Source: Pantoea vagans (lineage in GTDB: Bacteria > Pseudomonadota > Gammaproteobacteria > Enterobacterales > Enterobacteriaceae). Taken from it: a DNA stretch of 64,000 nt. Positions within the stretch are counted from its first letter, which is position 1; every line of letters begins with the position of its first letter. Under the pieces are notes generated by a model that had not been told where the DNA came from, made no database searches, and worked only from the letters and a program-made list of their open reading frames with translations. The position numbers were made by a program, and so were the translations under genes. The stretch covers positions 1,054,001 to 1,118,000 of the forward strand of contig NZ_CP011427.1 of the NCBI RefSeq assembly GCF_001506165.1, read 5' to 3'. Shown here piece by piece: positions 41,894 to 50,758 of the stretch.

Positions 41894-42953
41894 CAGCGGA
41901 TTTTCCCGCCCGACACTCCCGCAGCTGATCACCGCAGTACGGAGCGATATTCTTACCCGCCTCGCGGCTGATTCAACCCTGGCCGAATTACGCCGGACTG
42001 ACGCCGAGGTATACAGCCGCGTTATTGCCGCATCGGTTCATACCGTATATGGCTACATAGATTATCTCGCCCGGAATCTCCTTCCAGACCTTGCGGAAGA
42101 AGACTGGCTTATCCGACACGGAAATATGAAGCGCGCCCCGCGCAAGGCAGCAACTTATGCGAGCGGCTATGTTCGCTGGGACGGCGTGACGGGCACTACC
42201 GGTATTGATGCTGGCGTAACGATCCAGCGTGACGATTTGGTGTCATTCACCACAACAGCCAGCGCTACGCCTTCCGGGGGGGTGCTTCGCGTGCCAGTCA
42301 CCTGTGATACGTCAGGGGTCACTGGAAATACTGATGACGGCATCACAATGCGCCTCACCAGTCCGGTAACGGGTCTGGCTTCGGCTGGAGTAGCGGACAC
42401 CATTCAGGGCGGTACTGATATCGAAGACCTTGAGGTATGGCGCGCCAGAATCATTGAGCGCTGGTATTACACACCACAGGGTGGAGCAGACGCCGATTAT
42501 GAGGTGTGGGCGAAAGAAGTATCAGGCGTAACCCGTGCATGGACTTACCGGCACTGGTCAGGTCGCGGCACGGTGGGGATCATGCTGGCAAATAGCGACC
42601 TCTATGACCCTATACCGGATGCCGCTGTCGTGGCCGCTGTGCAGGCGCATATCGAACCCCTTGCCCCGATAGCAGGATCGGATGTTTACGCCTTTGCCGC
42701 AACACCGCATGTCGTTGATTATCACATCCGACTCACGCCCGACACGGAAGAAATCAGGCTGGCTGTAGAAGCGGAGATCAGAGCGATGAATCTTCGCGAT
42801 GGTGTGCCTGAAGGCGCGCTTGAGCCATCCCGAATTAGTGAAGCCATCAGCCTGGCGACCGGGGAATACAGCCACGTTCTGGTTAGTCCAACCGATGAGG
42901 TGGCAATAGCAAAAGGTGAAGTGGGCGTAGTGGGAGACTTCACATGGACCTGA
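41886..42953 (+). CDS. Baseplate protein (Mu gp47/J-like)
   Basis: A 355-residue baseplate_J protein: [42 protein letters not shown] 41886 overlaps the previous stop by 8 nt. Confidence 0.92.
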   Translation: MADSGFSRPTLPQLITAVRSDILTRLAADSTLAELRRTDAEVYSRVIAASVHTVYGYIDYLARNLLPDLAEEDWLIRHGNMKRAPRKAATYASGYVRWDGVTGTTGIDAGVTIQRDDLVSFTTTASATPSGGVLRVPVTCDTSGVTGNTDDGITMRLTSPVTGLASAGVADTIQGGTDIEDLEVWRARIIERWYYTPQGGADADYEVWAKEVSGVTRAWTYRHWSGRGTVGIMLANSDLYDPIPDAAVVAAVQAHIEPLAPIAGSDVYAFAATPHVVDYHIRLTPDTEEIRLAVEAEIRAMNLRDGVPEGALEPSRISEAISLATGEYSHVLVSPTDEVAIAKGEVGVVGDFTWT

Positions 42954-43525
42954 CAGCACAGTATGAGCAGATGCTGGGCGCGCTGCTGCCGCGAGGCCCA
43001 GCGTGGGATGGTGAAGACCCGCTGCTGCTGGGATTGGCTCCCGTTATGTCACGAGCACATCAACGCGCTGATGCATTGATGCTGGAAACTGACCCGCGCT
43101 CAGTGACGGAACTCATAGAACGCTACGAGAACATTACTGGCTTGCCTGACAGTTGCACACCTTCGGGAACGCAGACGTTGCAGCAGCGCCGCCAGCGGCT
43201 GGATGCAAAGATAAATCTGTCTGGTGGAATCAATGAAGCTTTTTATCGCGCGCAACTGGATGCGCTTGGGTATACCGATGCAACGATAACGCGCTATCCC
43301 AAGAGTAGTTTCACTTGTTTATCTGACTGTACAGAGTCCCTGTACAGCGATGAGTGGCGCTATTACTGGCGTGTGAATATCCCAGCAGCCGCGCAAATCA
43401 GCCCTATGACTTGCATCAGTAACTGTACGGACTCAATCCGTACATGGGGTGAAACCATAGTCGAGTGTGTACTTAACAAGCTTGCCCCATCGCACACCTA
43501 CGTAATCTTCTTATACACGGAGTAA
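42944..43525 (+). CDS. DUF2313 tail protein (Mu gp48-like)
   Basis: A 193-residue protein ([27 protein letters not shown]) of the Mu gp48/YmfQ family, which links the baseplate to the fibre. Several Cys residues in the C-terminal half are notable. Confidence 0.9.
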   Translation: MDLTAQYEQMLGALLPRGPAWDGEDPLLLGLAPVMSRAHQRADALMLETDPRSVTELIERYENITGLPDSCTPSGTQTLQQRRQRLDAKINLSGGINEAFYRAQLDALGYTDATITRYPKSSFTCLSDCTESLYSDEWRYYWRVNIPAAAQISPMTCISNCTDSIRTWGETIVECVLNKLAPSHTYVIFLYTE

Positions 43526-43528
43526 TCC

Positions 43529-44392
43529 ATGCATCGTATTGATACGTCTACCGCTCAGGTGGACAAATTTGGCTCGGGTAAAAATGGGTTCACTGGTGGC
43601 AACCCGCAAACAGGTGTGCTACCGACTGCGCTGGATGCGGACTATTTCGATACCCTACAAGAAGAGCTTGCGGGCGTCATTGAGGCCGCTGGAATCACAT
43701 TAAAAAAGGATACTAATACGCAGTTGTTAACTGCAATGAGAGCATTATTTACTGGCCGCCAGATTGGCGCGCCGATAGTGATGTCTGCGACTGGAACTTA
43801 CACCCCAAGCTCATCTTTTGTTAAATATGTTGAAGTCGAGCTTTACGCACCTGGTGGTGGTGGCGCAGGTGTGCCAGCATACTCAGGAAGTACTGCCGCT
43901 ATAGGCGGAGGAGGTTCGGCTGGATCTTGGGTAAAATTCAGAATCCCGGTATCACTGATTTCTGCGGGCGTACTGGTGACCATTGGTGTCCAGGGAACAG
44001 CAGGAGCTTCAGGTGGAGGAGTCGGAGGGACAGGAGGTAATTCATCATTTGGTTCACTGGTTGTTTGCCCAGGTGGAATCGGAAGCGGTTACTCAACCTC
44101 CACATCAGCAACTAACGCCGGCGGTGCTAACTCACCTGCAGACGCAACTATTTCTGCATCAGTTACGGTTATTGCCAAATCTAGGGGGCAAGCTGGTTCT
44201 CCTGGGTATCTTTCTAATAATACCAGTGGTTCGCCTGGACTTGGTGGGGCAACTCCTGTTGGTTCTTCTGGCCCAGACTCCGCGGGAAATGGAGCGGGAG
44301 GAAGTGGTAGCCGAGCTATTTCATCAGACACTACTGCAAAAGCAGGCAACATCGGTGGCCCCGGTCTTTGCATCATAAGGGAGTTCGCATAA
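43529..44392 (+). CDS. Tail fibre with glycine-rich tip
   Basis: A 287-residue fibre. A baseplate-binding N-terminus (about 1-90, MHRIDTSTAQVDKFGSGKNG) leads into a Gly/Ser/Ala-rich tip (about 105-280, with runs such as GGGGSAG and GVGGTGG), suggesting polyglycine-II helices like the adhesins of phage S16. Receptor unknown. Confidence 0.85.
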   Translation: MHRIDTSTAQVDKFGSGKNGFTGGNPQTGVLPTALDADYFDTLQEELAGVIEAAGITLKKDTNTQLLTAMRALFTGRQIGAPIVMSATGTYTPSSSFVKYVEVELYAPGGGGAGVPAYSGSTAAIGGGGSAGSWVKFRIPVSLISAGVLVTIGVQGTAGASGGGVGGTGGNSSFGSLVVCPGGIGSGYSTSTSATNAGGANSPADATISASVTVIAKSRGQAGSPGYLSNNTSGSPGLGGATPVGSSGPDSAGNGAGGSGSRAISSDTTAKAGNIGGPGLCIIREFA

Positions 44393-44817
44393 TGGGTTCA
44401 TTTGCTCTGATTCAAGATGGCGTTGTGGTAAATACGATTGTTTGGGATGGCCCGGAAATTTCACCGGTAGATTTTGGAGAGAGTATTACTTACGCGGAAA
44501 TCCCAGATAGTGAAGGAAATCAACCATCGATTGGCTGGAGTTACGATGGTTCGGTATTTGCATCCCCACCTTTAACGGCCGAAGAGATTGCCACGCAAAA
44601 TGCTCAGAAGATTGCCAACAATGTTGCCATGAAAGCGAACTTGATTGCTCAAGCTACGATTGCAATCGCACCACTTCAGGATGCGGTAGATTTAGATGAG
44701 GCCACAGACTCCGAAATAGCCTCCCTTAAAGCATGGAAGCAGTATAGGGTGGCAGTCAATAGGATAGATGCAAACACGACAGATGAGTTGAATTGGCCAG
44801 CTTCGGAGTCTATGTAG
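44392..44817 (+). CDS. Tail fibre assembly chaperone (Tfa)
   Basis: A 141-residue protein. The N-terminus is (FALIQDGVVVNTIVWDGPE) and the C-terminal segment is SLKAWKQYRVAVNRID, as in Tfa proteins. TAATG overlap with the fibre gene. Confidence 0.88.
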   Translation: MGSFALIQDGVVVNTIVWDGPEISPVDFGESITYAEIPDSEGNQPSIGWSYDGSVFASPPLTAEEIATQNAQKIANNVAMKANLIAQATIAIAPLQDAVDLDEATDSEIASLKAWKQYRVAVNRIDANTTDELNWPASESM

Positions 44818-44818
44818 T

Positions 44819-44841
44819 TAAAGCCCCGATAAGGGGCTTTA
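44819..44841. terminator. Terminator between fibre and cargo genes
   Basis: AAAGCCCC-GATAA-GGGGCTTT type stem right after the tfa stop; it also ends the leftward cargo genes. Confidence 0.8.
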
Positions 44842-44843
44842 TG

Positions 44844-45938
44844 TTAGATAAATGACGCCAGATAATGTGAGTTTTTGAAACTACTTTCATCAACATTTTG
44901 CGAAAGAAGAGAATCAAATTTATTGGAATCATATGACTTCAACAAGCCAGTCTTAATTTCTTTTGCATCATTTTTTATCTCTTCTGCATTATAAAAAGAT
45001 GAGGCAGATTCAAACTCTGAAATTAAATTCTCGACTCCTGAGCAGTTGAATACGTTGACCCTCTTTGAGTGCATTTCATAATCAAGGAGGCATGTGGTAA
45101 CTGTTGAAATGCCATATTCACAGTAAGGGATCAGATCATCTGTGCCTTCAATACCATGAAAATAAATATCATTATGTAGGCCATAAAGTAGAAAGTTGTT
45201 AGGTTTAAAATCCATAGCGGCAAAGCTGAATGTATCTGGCATTAATTCCGCTGGATGTGGGCACCAAATGAAAATCTCATCGCTATTTTTTTCTGCATAA
45301 TCAAAGATCTCTTTATAGAATCTTCTCTTATCAGACTGAGAGTATAAAAACCAATTTGTATTTGAAGTAATTAATGTGAATTTAGGTAAAACCCTCTCAT
45401 GATATTTTTCCATCAAAGCGGTTCTTGGGTATCCGAAACCATCATCACCAGACCAGCTCAACTTAATGTTGGTAAGCGATGGTAAATTTTCACCAATTCC
45501 ATCATAGTAAGAGTTAGTATCAATCAAGTTTGAATTGTCGATCAAATTTTGCCCAGACTGAAAAAGCCCATGAGGAACTTCGTACATAGGCTTTTTTGTT
45601 TTAAGGCAAGCAAGAATTATTCTTTTGAAATTACTCATTGAAAATTGTGTTACGCTACCGTAAAAGACTACAACCTTATCAATTATTGGTAAAAAGTCAG
45701 CTACTGAACTTTCCGTCAAGAAAAATTTAACTTTAGAAGAGCTATTGTTTTTAATATAATTTCTAGCAATTACGTCGTATCCATTCGCATATATATAACC
45801 ATCATATTTACTTGTTTCAGCAAATATTAGCGCCATATTGAAATGAGAACCATTTCCCGGGAGATACAATACCTTCTCTTTTTTATCTTCTTTTACTGTA
45901 AGAGGTTTGGAAAGCGAAGCTTTGATGATTCCATTCAT
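44844..45938 (-). CDS. Glycosyltransferase-like cargo protein (GT-B, CDP-glycerol-transferase-like)
   Basis: A 364-residue protein with low GC. YEVPHGLFQSG, then FIWCPHPAEL, then YGISTVTTCLLDYEMH, are spaced like the HG...HP...S/T-rich motifs of TagB/TagF-type CDP-glycerol glycerophosphotransferases and polysaccharide GT-B enzymes. It is transcribed leftward, opposite to the tail genes, and overlaps the gene at 45935 by 4 nt. It probably alters host surface glycans or a virion protein; the target is unproven. Confidence 0.55.
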   Translation of the reverse strand: MNGIIKASLSKPLTVKEDKKEKVLYLPGNGSHFNMALIFAETSKYDGYIYANGYDVIARNYIKNNSSSKVKFFLTESSVADFLPIIDKVVVFYGSVTQFSMSNFKRIILACLKTKKPMYEVPHGLFQSGQNLIDNSNLIDTNSYYDGIGENLPSLTNIKLSWSGDDGFGYPRTALMEKYHERVLPKFTLITSNTNWFLYSQSDKRRFYKEIFDYAEKNSDEIFIWCPHPAELMPDTFSFAAMDFKPNNFLLYGLHNDIYFHGIEGTDDLIPYCEYGISTVTTCLLDYEMHSKRVNVFNCSGVENLISEFESASSFYNAEEIKNDAKEIKTGLLKSYDSNKFDSLLSQNVDESSFKNSHYLASFI

Positions 45939-47290
45939 ACACTGTAACTCCGTAACGCAGATTCGTAAGCTTTTATGCCAATATCCTCTAAATCGAATTC
46001 TTTGAGGATTATTGATTTTAGGTTCTCATACCAGTCAAGTTCATTTTCACACAACCAACCATTAACGCCTGATGATATCGCTAAATTATATTGGTCAACG
46101 TTCGATGCTATTACAGGAACGCCCTGAGAGGCTGCTTCAATAAATTTGATATTGGACTTAGCATTATTGAAAACAGTGTTTTCCAATGGTACAAGAACGA
46201 GGTCATTCCTTCCTATTTCCTGTATCATTTCCTCGAAACTCACGAAGGGGATGAAGTTTGTTTCGACGCCTAAATTAGAAAATATAGATGTTTGATCGTT
46301 TAGTGTCCCTAAGAAATTTATTGAGAACCTGTCAGGATGCTCCATGGCTAGTTTAATGAGGCATCCACAAATTATCGTATAATCTTTAATGTGTGTCTTA
46401 GAACCGGAAAGATAAAGAAGCTTAATCTTTTTTGATTTTCTTTCTTTTCTTTTTAGATTCAAATCTTCTTTGGATAAAAAATACTCTATTGGGAGTTTGT
46501 TATGCTCAACTGATATCTCATCGACAAATCCTGAAAAGGTTTGGCTAAGTTTTTCTGTCGATAATACAAGTTTTTCAGCACCTAAAAGCATCGCAGAATC
46601 CCTAATCAAACTATCTCTCATTGAAGGGATGTCAGCAATTTCAGAACGAACTGCACCTTTTTCAAGAATGTATTCAGGGGTAAGAAGATCGTCGAAATTC
46701 ATTGATATTTTAATATTAAGAGACTTGCATAGTCCCATGAAATATTTTGTTCTTGCACTTCTAACAGACGGCCTAATGAAAACCATTTCATTTGCAGAGA
46801 AAACGGCCTTTACGGCAGTCATTAAATCAGTTTCTTGATGAATTATATCAGCGGTTTCATTTCTTATTTCCGGGAAGAACCCCCTATAAAGGAATGAAGC
46901 ATTGTTTTTAAGTGTATCAAAGAAAATGATTTTTTTTGTGCCTGTTTCCGCTGATGTTTTCTTGATTGCCCGGAAGTTGGGGGCGCAAAACATTCTACCC
47001 TCTTTATTACCATAAGTATAATAGTGATAAATTGGGCACATTTTAGCAGCTTTTACGTCCTGATTTAATTCAAGGTAAAGTCTCTGGTTTAGTAAGATTT
47101 CACTAATAAAATCAGTAGTTAGATCTGGCCTTAAGTTAGATAAATCACTCAAAAAGGTTTCGTATTCATTTTCTTTAGGGGGCTGAGGTTTTTTGAATGC
47201 GATTTTACCCATCTTAACAATTATTTCTTTAGGATAAGAAAGAACGGCAGGGCTTTTAGTAGGAGTATTCATGCTACTAAACAGACTCAT
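45935..47290 (-). CDS. GT4-type glycosyltransferase cargo protein
   Basis: A 451-residue protein. The C-terminal half (about 260-450) shows a GT-B donor site: KLLYLSGSKTHIKDY, DLVLVPLENTVFNNAKSNIK, FIEAASQGVPVIASN. The N-terminal half has a domain reading CPIYHYYTYGNKEGR, typical near glycosyltransferases. ATG 47290 has GGAG upstream. AT-rich codon use sets it apart from the phage core. Confidence 0.72.
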   Translation of the reverse strand: MSLFSSMNTPTKSPAVLSYPKEIIVKMGKIAFKKPQPPKENEYETFLSDLSNLRPDLTTDFISEILLNQRLYLELNQDVKAAKMCPIYHYYTYGNKEGRMFCAPNFRAIKKTSAETGTKKIIFFDTLKNNASFLYRGFFPEIRNETADIIHQETDLMTAVKAVFSANEMVFIRPSVRSARTKYFMGLCKSLNIKISMNFDDLLTPEYILEKGAVRSEIADIPSMRDSLIRDSAMLLGAEKLVLSTEKLSQTFSGFVDEISVEHNKLPIEYFLSKEDLNLKRKERKSKKIKLLYLSGSKTHIKDYTIICGCLIKLAMEHPDRFSINFLGTLNDQTSIFSNLGVETNFIPFVSFEEMIQEIGRNDLVLVPLENTVFNNAKSNIKFIEAASQGVPVIASNVDQYNLAISSGVNGWLCENELDWYENLKSIILKEFDLEDIGIKAYESALRSYSV

Positions 47291-47834
47291 ATTGTCACTC
47301 CACAATCTGGAAAGCTTTACATAAACAATCATTACAAAATATAACATGTTCTCAACTTTAGCAAATGCTTTGCAAGAAGTAACTACCGGAAACTAATCAT
47401 TAATGGTGATTTGCAAGATGGGATTTTGTGGGATTAGTATCAATTCTCAAAATCAAAGGTTTTAGGATGATTTAATCTCATATATATCATGATTTTACAT
47501 TGTAATCGCTTGTTATGAGAGGCGCCTAAAACTTTCTAAATTTTTACGATGGGCTCGTTCATTTGGTGGTGTAGTACTGATTTGAGAGCCTTTACTTAAA
47601 GATCTTAATAGTTAGGCTAGCCAATTGCTGCAAGTTAAGCCAAGCGAAATCAAAAAAGTTCGCGCTGAGTGCGAGAACAAGCGCGGGCTACCTTTGGGAA
47701 AAACTATAGTACCTTCAGATCTCTCCCCATCATGCATGATGTCTATAAGAATGTTGTTATCGCTACTGCTTACGCAAAAAAGCCCGCAGGCGGCGGGCAA
47801 AGGAGAGAGTATTTTATAGTTTGAATCCTGCCTG
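47291..47834. other. AT-rich intergenic stretch without a clear gene
   Basis: About 540 bp between cargo genes. It should hold the promoter of the glycosyltransferase pair and, at about 47778-47801, the terminator of the dinI-like gene. A 64-codon plus-strand frame at 47625 lacks a good ribosome site and I do not trust it. Confidence 0.55.
47778..47801 (-). terminator. Terminator of the dinI-like gene
   Basis: On the minus strand GCCCGCC-GCCT-GCGGGC followed by TTTTTTG, about 35 nt past the dinI-like stop. Confidence 0.75.
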
Positions 47835-48077
47835 TTATGTCCCTTCACACATCCACATATCAGCCTCTTCAAACATTTCTTGGATGGTTGCGTTGATCTT
47901 CTCCTTCTGGGCCTTGTTGCAGTCAGAGTTAACGGCGTTCGCCTGCATTGGCTTCACCCTGATTTCTGCTTCAGGGAAAATGCTGTGAATGCGTTTCGTC
48001 AGCTCAGCTTCAATGATCCCTTTCGCATTTCTCAGCCCTTCCGTATTGCGCTTATCGTAGACAAGTTCGACGTACAC
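47835..48077 (-). CDS. DinI-family SOS protein
   Basis: An 80-residue protein. YVELVYDKRN, then EAELTKRIHSIFPEAEIRV, and an acidic end (EMFEEADMWMCEG) match the DinI family, which modulates RecA filaments. LexA-box-like sites lie directly upstream. Confidence 0.85.
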   Translation of the reverse strand: MYVELVYDKRNTEGLRNAKGIIEAELTKRIHSIFPEAEIRVKPMQANAVNSDCNKAQKEKINATIQEMFEEADMWMCEGT

Positions 48078-48093
48078 TTTTCACCTCATTTGA

Positions 48094-48137
48094 CTGGATG
48101 GATATACAGTTAATTTATATACTGTGTTTACATACAG
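48094..48137. promoter_or_regulatory. Two SOS (LexA) boxes between divergent genes
   Basis: CTGG-N8-ACAG at 48094-48109 and CTGT-N8-ACAG at 48122-48137. The second matches the LexA consensus ends exactly. They lie between the divergent dinI-like and UmuD-like genes and should control both. Confidence 0.8.
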
Positions 48138-48161
48138 TGCAACCAATCGAGGGCAAAAATC

Positions 48162-48482
48162 ATGGGTTTTCCTTCTCCAGCACAGGACTACGTTGAATCT
48201 CGTGTAGACTTGAACGAGGTATTTTTACCTAACCGTTCGAACACATTCATGATCGAGACCGCTACAGGCTGTCTACTAGTTGACCAGGTGGCGAAGGTTA
48301 CGCCTGGCGACACAGTCGCGTTTCAGATAGACGGCTGCCCACTGATTGGAAAGTGGTACCCAAAGCACCTGATGACAGAGGATGGTGTGATTGAGGCTGA
48401 TGCGCTGGAGAATGTGATCGTGCTTGGGAAGGTTACGGTTGAGGTTCTGACGCTGGATAACAATCGGCGTCCAACGATTTGA
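48162..48482 (+). CDS. UmuD/S24-like protein lacking the catalytic serine
   Basis: A 106-residue protein. FPSPAQDYVESRVDLNEVF is nearly the UmuD start after its cleavage site, and VTPGDTVAFQIDG matches the S24 core. At the place of the active-site Ser-Met pair the sequence is TGCLLVD, with no Ser. It may therefore be a non-cleaving UmuD' mimic. No UmuC is nearby. SOS boxes precede it. Confidence 0.7.
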   Translation: MGFPSPAQDYVESRVDLNEVFLPNRSNTFMIETATGCLLVDQVAKVTPGDTVAFQIDGCPLIGKWYPKHLMTEDGVIEADALENVIVLGKVTVEVLTLDNNRRPTI

Positions 48483-48830
48483 GCCAAAAAAGCCTGCGTT
48501 ACACAGGCATAAATTCGTTCAATGGGAAATTCATCTCTTGTAAGCAACACGTTTGCTGTGTGTATTACGTTGCTATAATAGCAACGAAACCTAAACAGTT
48601 CACAAAATGATCGATGATAAGAATTTACTGAGATGATTAGGGGATTTGGTGCCGTTTCGGAAGTGATTATTACAAAAATAAAAAGCCCGTCACTGATGGC
48701 GTACGGGCTGCACAAAGGGTGCGAATCATGATCAATCGGAGTTTGTCGTTAGTACAGGGAAGTAGCAGCGACTCATAAAATGTAGTCGATATTTTTAGGG
48801 GTGATCTTAATTCTAAGATGAGAAGGAAAG
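48483..48830. other. Intergenic region, no gene seen
   Basis: About 350 bp between the UmuD-like gene and hicA. GCCTG/CAGGC at about 48490-48507 may be a weak terminator, and a minus-strand terminator lies at 48674-48704. I see no coding frame to support. Confidence 0.55.
48674..48704 (-). terminator. Terminator of hicBA
   Basis: On the minus strand AGCCCGT/ACGGGCT with a 12-nt loop, followed by TTTTATTTTT, about 125 nt past the hicA stop. Confidence 0.75.
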
Positions 48831-49109
48831 TTATGTGAGTTCTAGATCGCTGAGCCGACAATTTCCCTTGCAATAGGCGTAAAATTTGCGGTGATTGACA
48901 TCAGCTTGTCTGGCCATAGCTAAAATCAAATCTTTAGCGAATGGTTGCAAGTGCTTAGAAACTGTGACTACCAGCTTTTTGCCCGATGAGTTAATGCGCG
49001 TCCATTTTTCATGGCTAGTAGATGTTTTGGGATGCAAGGTGAACCCCATGTCCAAAAGAGCGGAGCTCACCTCTTTATATGTTAACGTCCCGATTTTCGA
49101 CTTAAACAT
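48831..49109 (-). CDS. hicA: HicA-type toxin
   Basis: A 92-residue basic protein with TSTSHEKWTRI, the catalytic His context of HicA mRNA interferases, and LTYKEVSSALLDMGF at the start. ATG 49109 lies 5 nt after the hicB stop. A longer in-frame start (49220) would overlap hicB heavily and is not favoured. It is longer than typical HicA. Confidence 0.75.
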   Translation of the reverse strand: MFKSKIGTLTYKEVSSALLDMGFTLHPKTSTSHEKWTRINSSGKKLVVTVSKHLQPFAKDLILAMARQADVNHRKFYAYCKGNCRLSDLELT

Positions 49110-49114
49110 GGCAG

Positions 49115-49414
49115 TTACGCCATTGCCGGACAATCTTCTGTAAACACTGCGGCCTTGCCGGCACGATGTGTAAACATCATGCGGAGATGGATTGAGTAGT
49201 AGCGAACCCACAATTGCCATGGGGCTTTGCGATTTAGTAGCTGGTTGGCATGTTCAGGCTCGGAAACTGCCTCATGAATGTAGTCAAACAACTGTTCTTC
49301 GAGAGCTTTTTGAGCGCCCTTGAGAGTGTCCGCTTGCGCTGCCAAAGATAAATCAAGGCAGACTGCAACAAAAACGCCATCTTGATTGTATGCCATGCAA
49401 CGTAAGGTTTTCAT
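49115..49414 (-). CDS. hicB: HicB-type antitoxin
   Basis: A 99-residue protein with the partial RNase H-like HicB fold (VFVAVCLDLSLAAQADTLKG, AQKALEEQLFDYIHEAV). It precedes hicA, an antitoxin-first order. GGAG lies upstream. Confidence 0.75.
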   Translation of the reverse strand: MKTLRCMAYNQDGVFVAVCLDLSLAAQADTLKGAQKALEEQLFDYIHEAVSEPEHANQLLNRKAPWQLWVRYYSIHLRMMFTHRAGKAAVFTEDCPAMA

Positions 49415-49456
49415 TTTGTATCTCCTATCTGACCCACTTTATTGAGTCGGACGCCA

Positions 49457-49484
49457 ATTGTACTGAATTGCAAAATTCAATCAA
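49457..49484 (-). promoter_or_regulatory. hicBA promoter with palindromic operator
   Basis: On the minus strand TTGATT (49484-49479), a 16-nt spacer and TACAAT (49462-49457). The spacer contains the palindrome TGAATT-GCAA-AATTCA (49464-49479), a likely HicB operator for autorepression. Confidence 0.7.
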
Positions 49485-49683
49485 GGTCCACAGCATCATT
49501 TGGGAAGAAGCTTACCTTCAAAAAAGACACCACAGTATGAGAGAGGAAGAGGCATAAAAATTATCGTCAATTAAGAATAAAGCTTTATGCCAGACATACA
49601 AAAAATCCAGTATCGGAAGGTAATTTCAGCAAAAACGTTACTCAATGTGCGTACATAATTGGGTACTTTTTTTATGTTTAATA

Positions 49684-49736
49684 TGGACTAAATCATATAT
49701 AAAACATTGTGTTATGATTTAAATAAGTTTAGTCCA
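49684..49736. repeat. Nested inverted repeats beside attR
   Basis: TGGACTAAA (49684-49692)/TTTAGTCCA (49728-49736) and TAAATCATA (49689-49697)/TATGATTTA (49713-49721). They lie in the phage arm next to attR and may be recombination-protein sites. Confidence 0.6.
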
Positions 49737-49751
49737 TTTAACTAAGGAGAC
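49733..49751. repeat. attR core repeat
   Basis: Second copy of tccatttaactaaggagac. It marks the right end of the prophage and is what remains of the original argW 5' end. Confidence 0.93.
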
Positions 49752-49789
49752 GCGGCGCGCAGTATAGCGTACCGACCCGCAAAATTTAA
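49752..49789 (-). promoter_or_regulatory. Displaced native argW promoter
   Basis: On the minus strand TTAAAT (49789-49784), a 17-nt spacer, TATACT (49766-49761) and a GC-rich discriminator (GCGCGCCGC), typical of stable-RNA promoters, end directly at the tRNA 5' end remnant. Integration cut it off from argW; it now fires leftward into the prophage. Confidence 0.65.
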
Positions 49790-49837
49790 CCGTGAAAAGC
49801 TTGATTGCTCAATCTATCAACAATCTAGTACCAAACT

Positions 49838-50758
49838 TCACTTCGACTGACCTTGCGCTTTCTCTTTCCGTTTCTGCTCAGCCTTGGCTTTGGCCTTTGC
49901 CGCTTCGCTCATATCGTTGCGAATCTGGGCATGGCTGATTAAGGCAAAAATGAGCGTACCGCCGGTTATATTGCCCAGCAACGTCGGCAGGGCAAATGGC
50001 CAGAAGAACTCATACCAAGGCAGTGTGCCGGCAAATACCAGATACAGTACTTCCACCGATCCGACCACGATATGAGCCAAATCACCCAATGCGACCAGCC
50101 ACGTCATCATCACGATAACCACGATTTTCGCCGCGCCCGCATAAGGGAACATCCAGACCATGGTGGCGATGATCCAGCCGGATATCACCGCATTGGCGAA
50201 CATCTCGCGCGGTGGATTTGCCATCACTTTTTCGCTTATAGAGGTAAAAGCCTGGCGTGTGGCATCGTCAAAGATGGGCATATGATTAAACGCCAGTGCG
50301 CCGAGTGCTGTACCGATCAGGTTTCCCGCCAACACCACACCCCACAGGCGTAAAAGCAGCAACATATTGCCACCGGTGGGTTTGTGCATCACGGGCAACA
50401 CGGCTGTGACCGTGTTTTCAGTGAACAGCTGCTGACGCGCCATAATCACGATAACAAAGCCAAAGGTGTAACCCAGATTCTCGAGTAAAAAACCGCCCGG
50501 CACCTCAGCTAAATGTACGTGGAAAATCCCTTTCGCCATCAGTGAGGCACTCATGGAAAGCCCAGCGGCAACAGCAGACCAAAGCAATGCCATACCGTCG
50601 CGCTCTAACTCTTTCTCACCGTCCTGACGGATCTCTTCATGAATAGCGGCTGCCCGTGAAGGCAAGGCATCTTCGTCTACCTCAATCTCTTTGCCTTGCT
50701 CCTTTTCTTCGCTTTCCACATCGTTGTCATGTTCTGTAATGGATGGCGATTGCTTCAT
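49838..50758 (-). CDS. yfdC: FNT-family membrane protein YfdC
   Basis: A 306-residue protein with a charged N-terminal region (about 1-55) and six membrane helices of the formate/nitrite transporter fold (GGFLLENLGYTFGFVIVIMA, ENTVTAVLPV). Its place next to argW and upstream of mlaA matches E. coli yfdC. Substrate unclear. Confidence 0.88.
   Translation of the reverse strand: MKQSPSITEHDNDVESEEKEQGKEIEVDEDALPSRAAAIHEEIRQDGEKELERDGMALLWSAVAAGLSMSASLMAKGIFHVHLAEVPGGFLLENLGYTFGFVIVIMARQQLFTENTVTAVLPVMHKPTGGNMLLLLRLWGVVLAGNLIGTALGALAFNHMPIFDDATRQAFTSISEKVMANPPREMFANAVISGWIIATMVWMFPYAGAAKIVVIVMMTWLVALGDLAHIVVGSVEVLYLVFAGTLPWYEFFWPFALPTLLGNITGGTLIFALISHAQIRNDMSEAAKAKAKAEQKRKEKAQGQSK

Larger units (their letters stand above)
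9452..49751. mobile_element. Complete SfV-like mosaic prophage in argW
   Basis: A 40.3-kb element with att repeats at both ends, integrase next to attL, a lambdoid early region, HK97-type head genes, Mu-type contractile tail genes, a lysis cassette and cargo. Every major virion module is present, and I see only one broken gene (12209-12927), so it may be inducible. The HK97 head plus Mu tail plan is that of Shigella phage SfV; this comparison is from memory. Confidence 0.93.

Noticed and set aside
47625..47819. 64-codon plus-strand frame
   Set aside because: No ribosome site, no recognisable domain, and its end runs over the terminator of the dinI-like gene.
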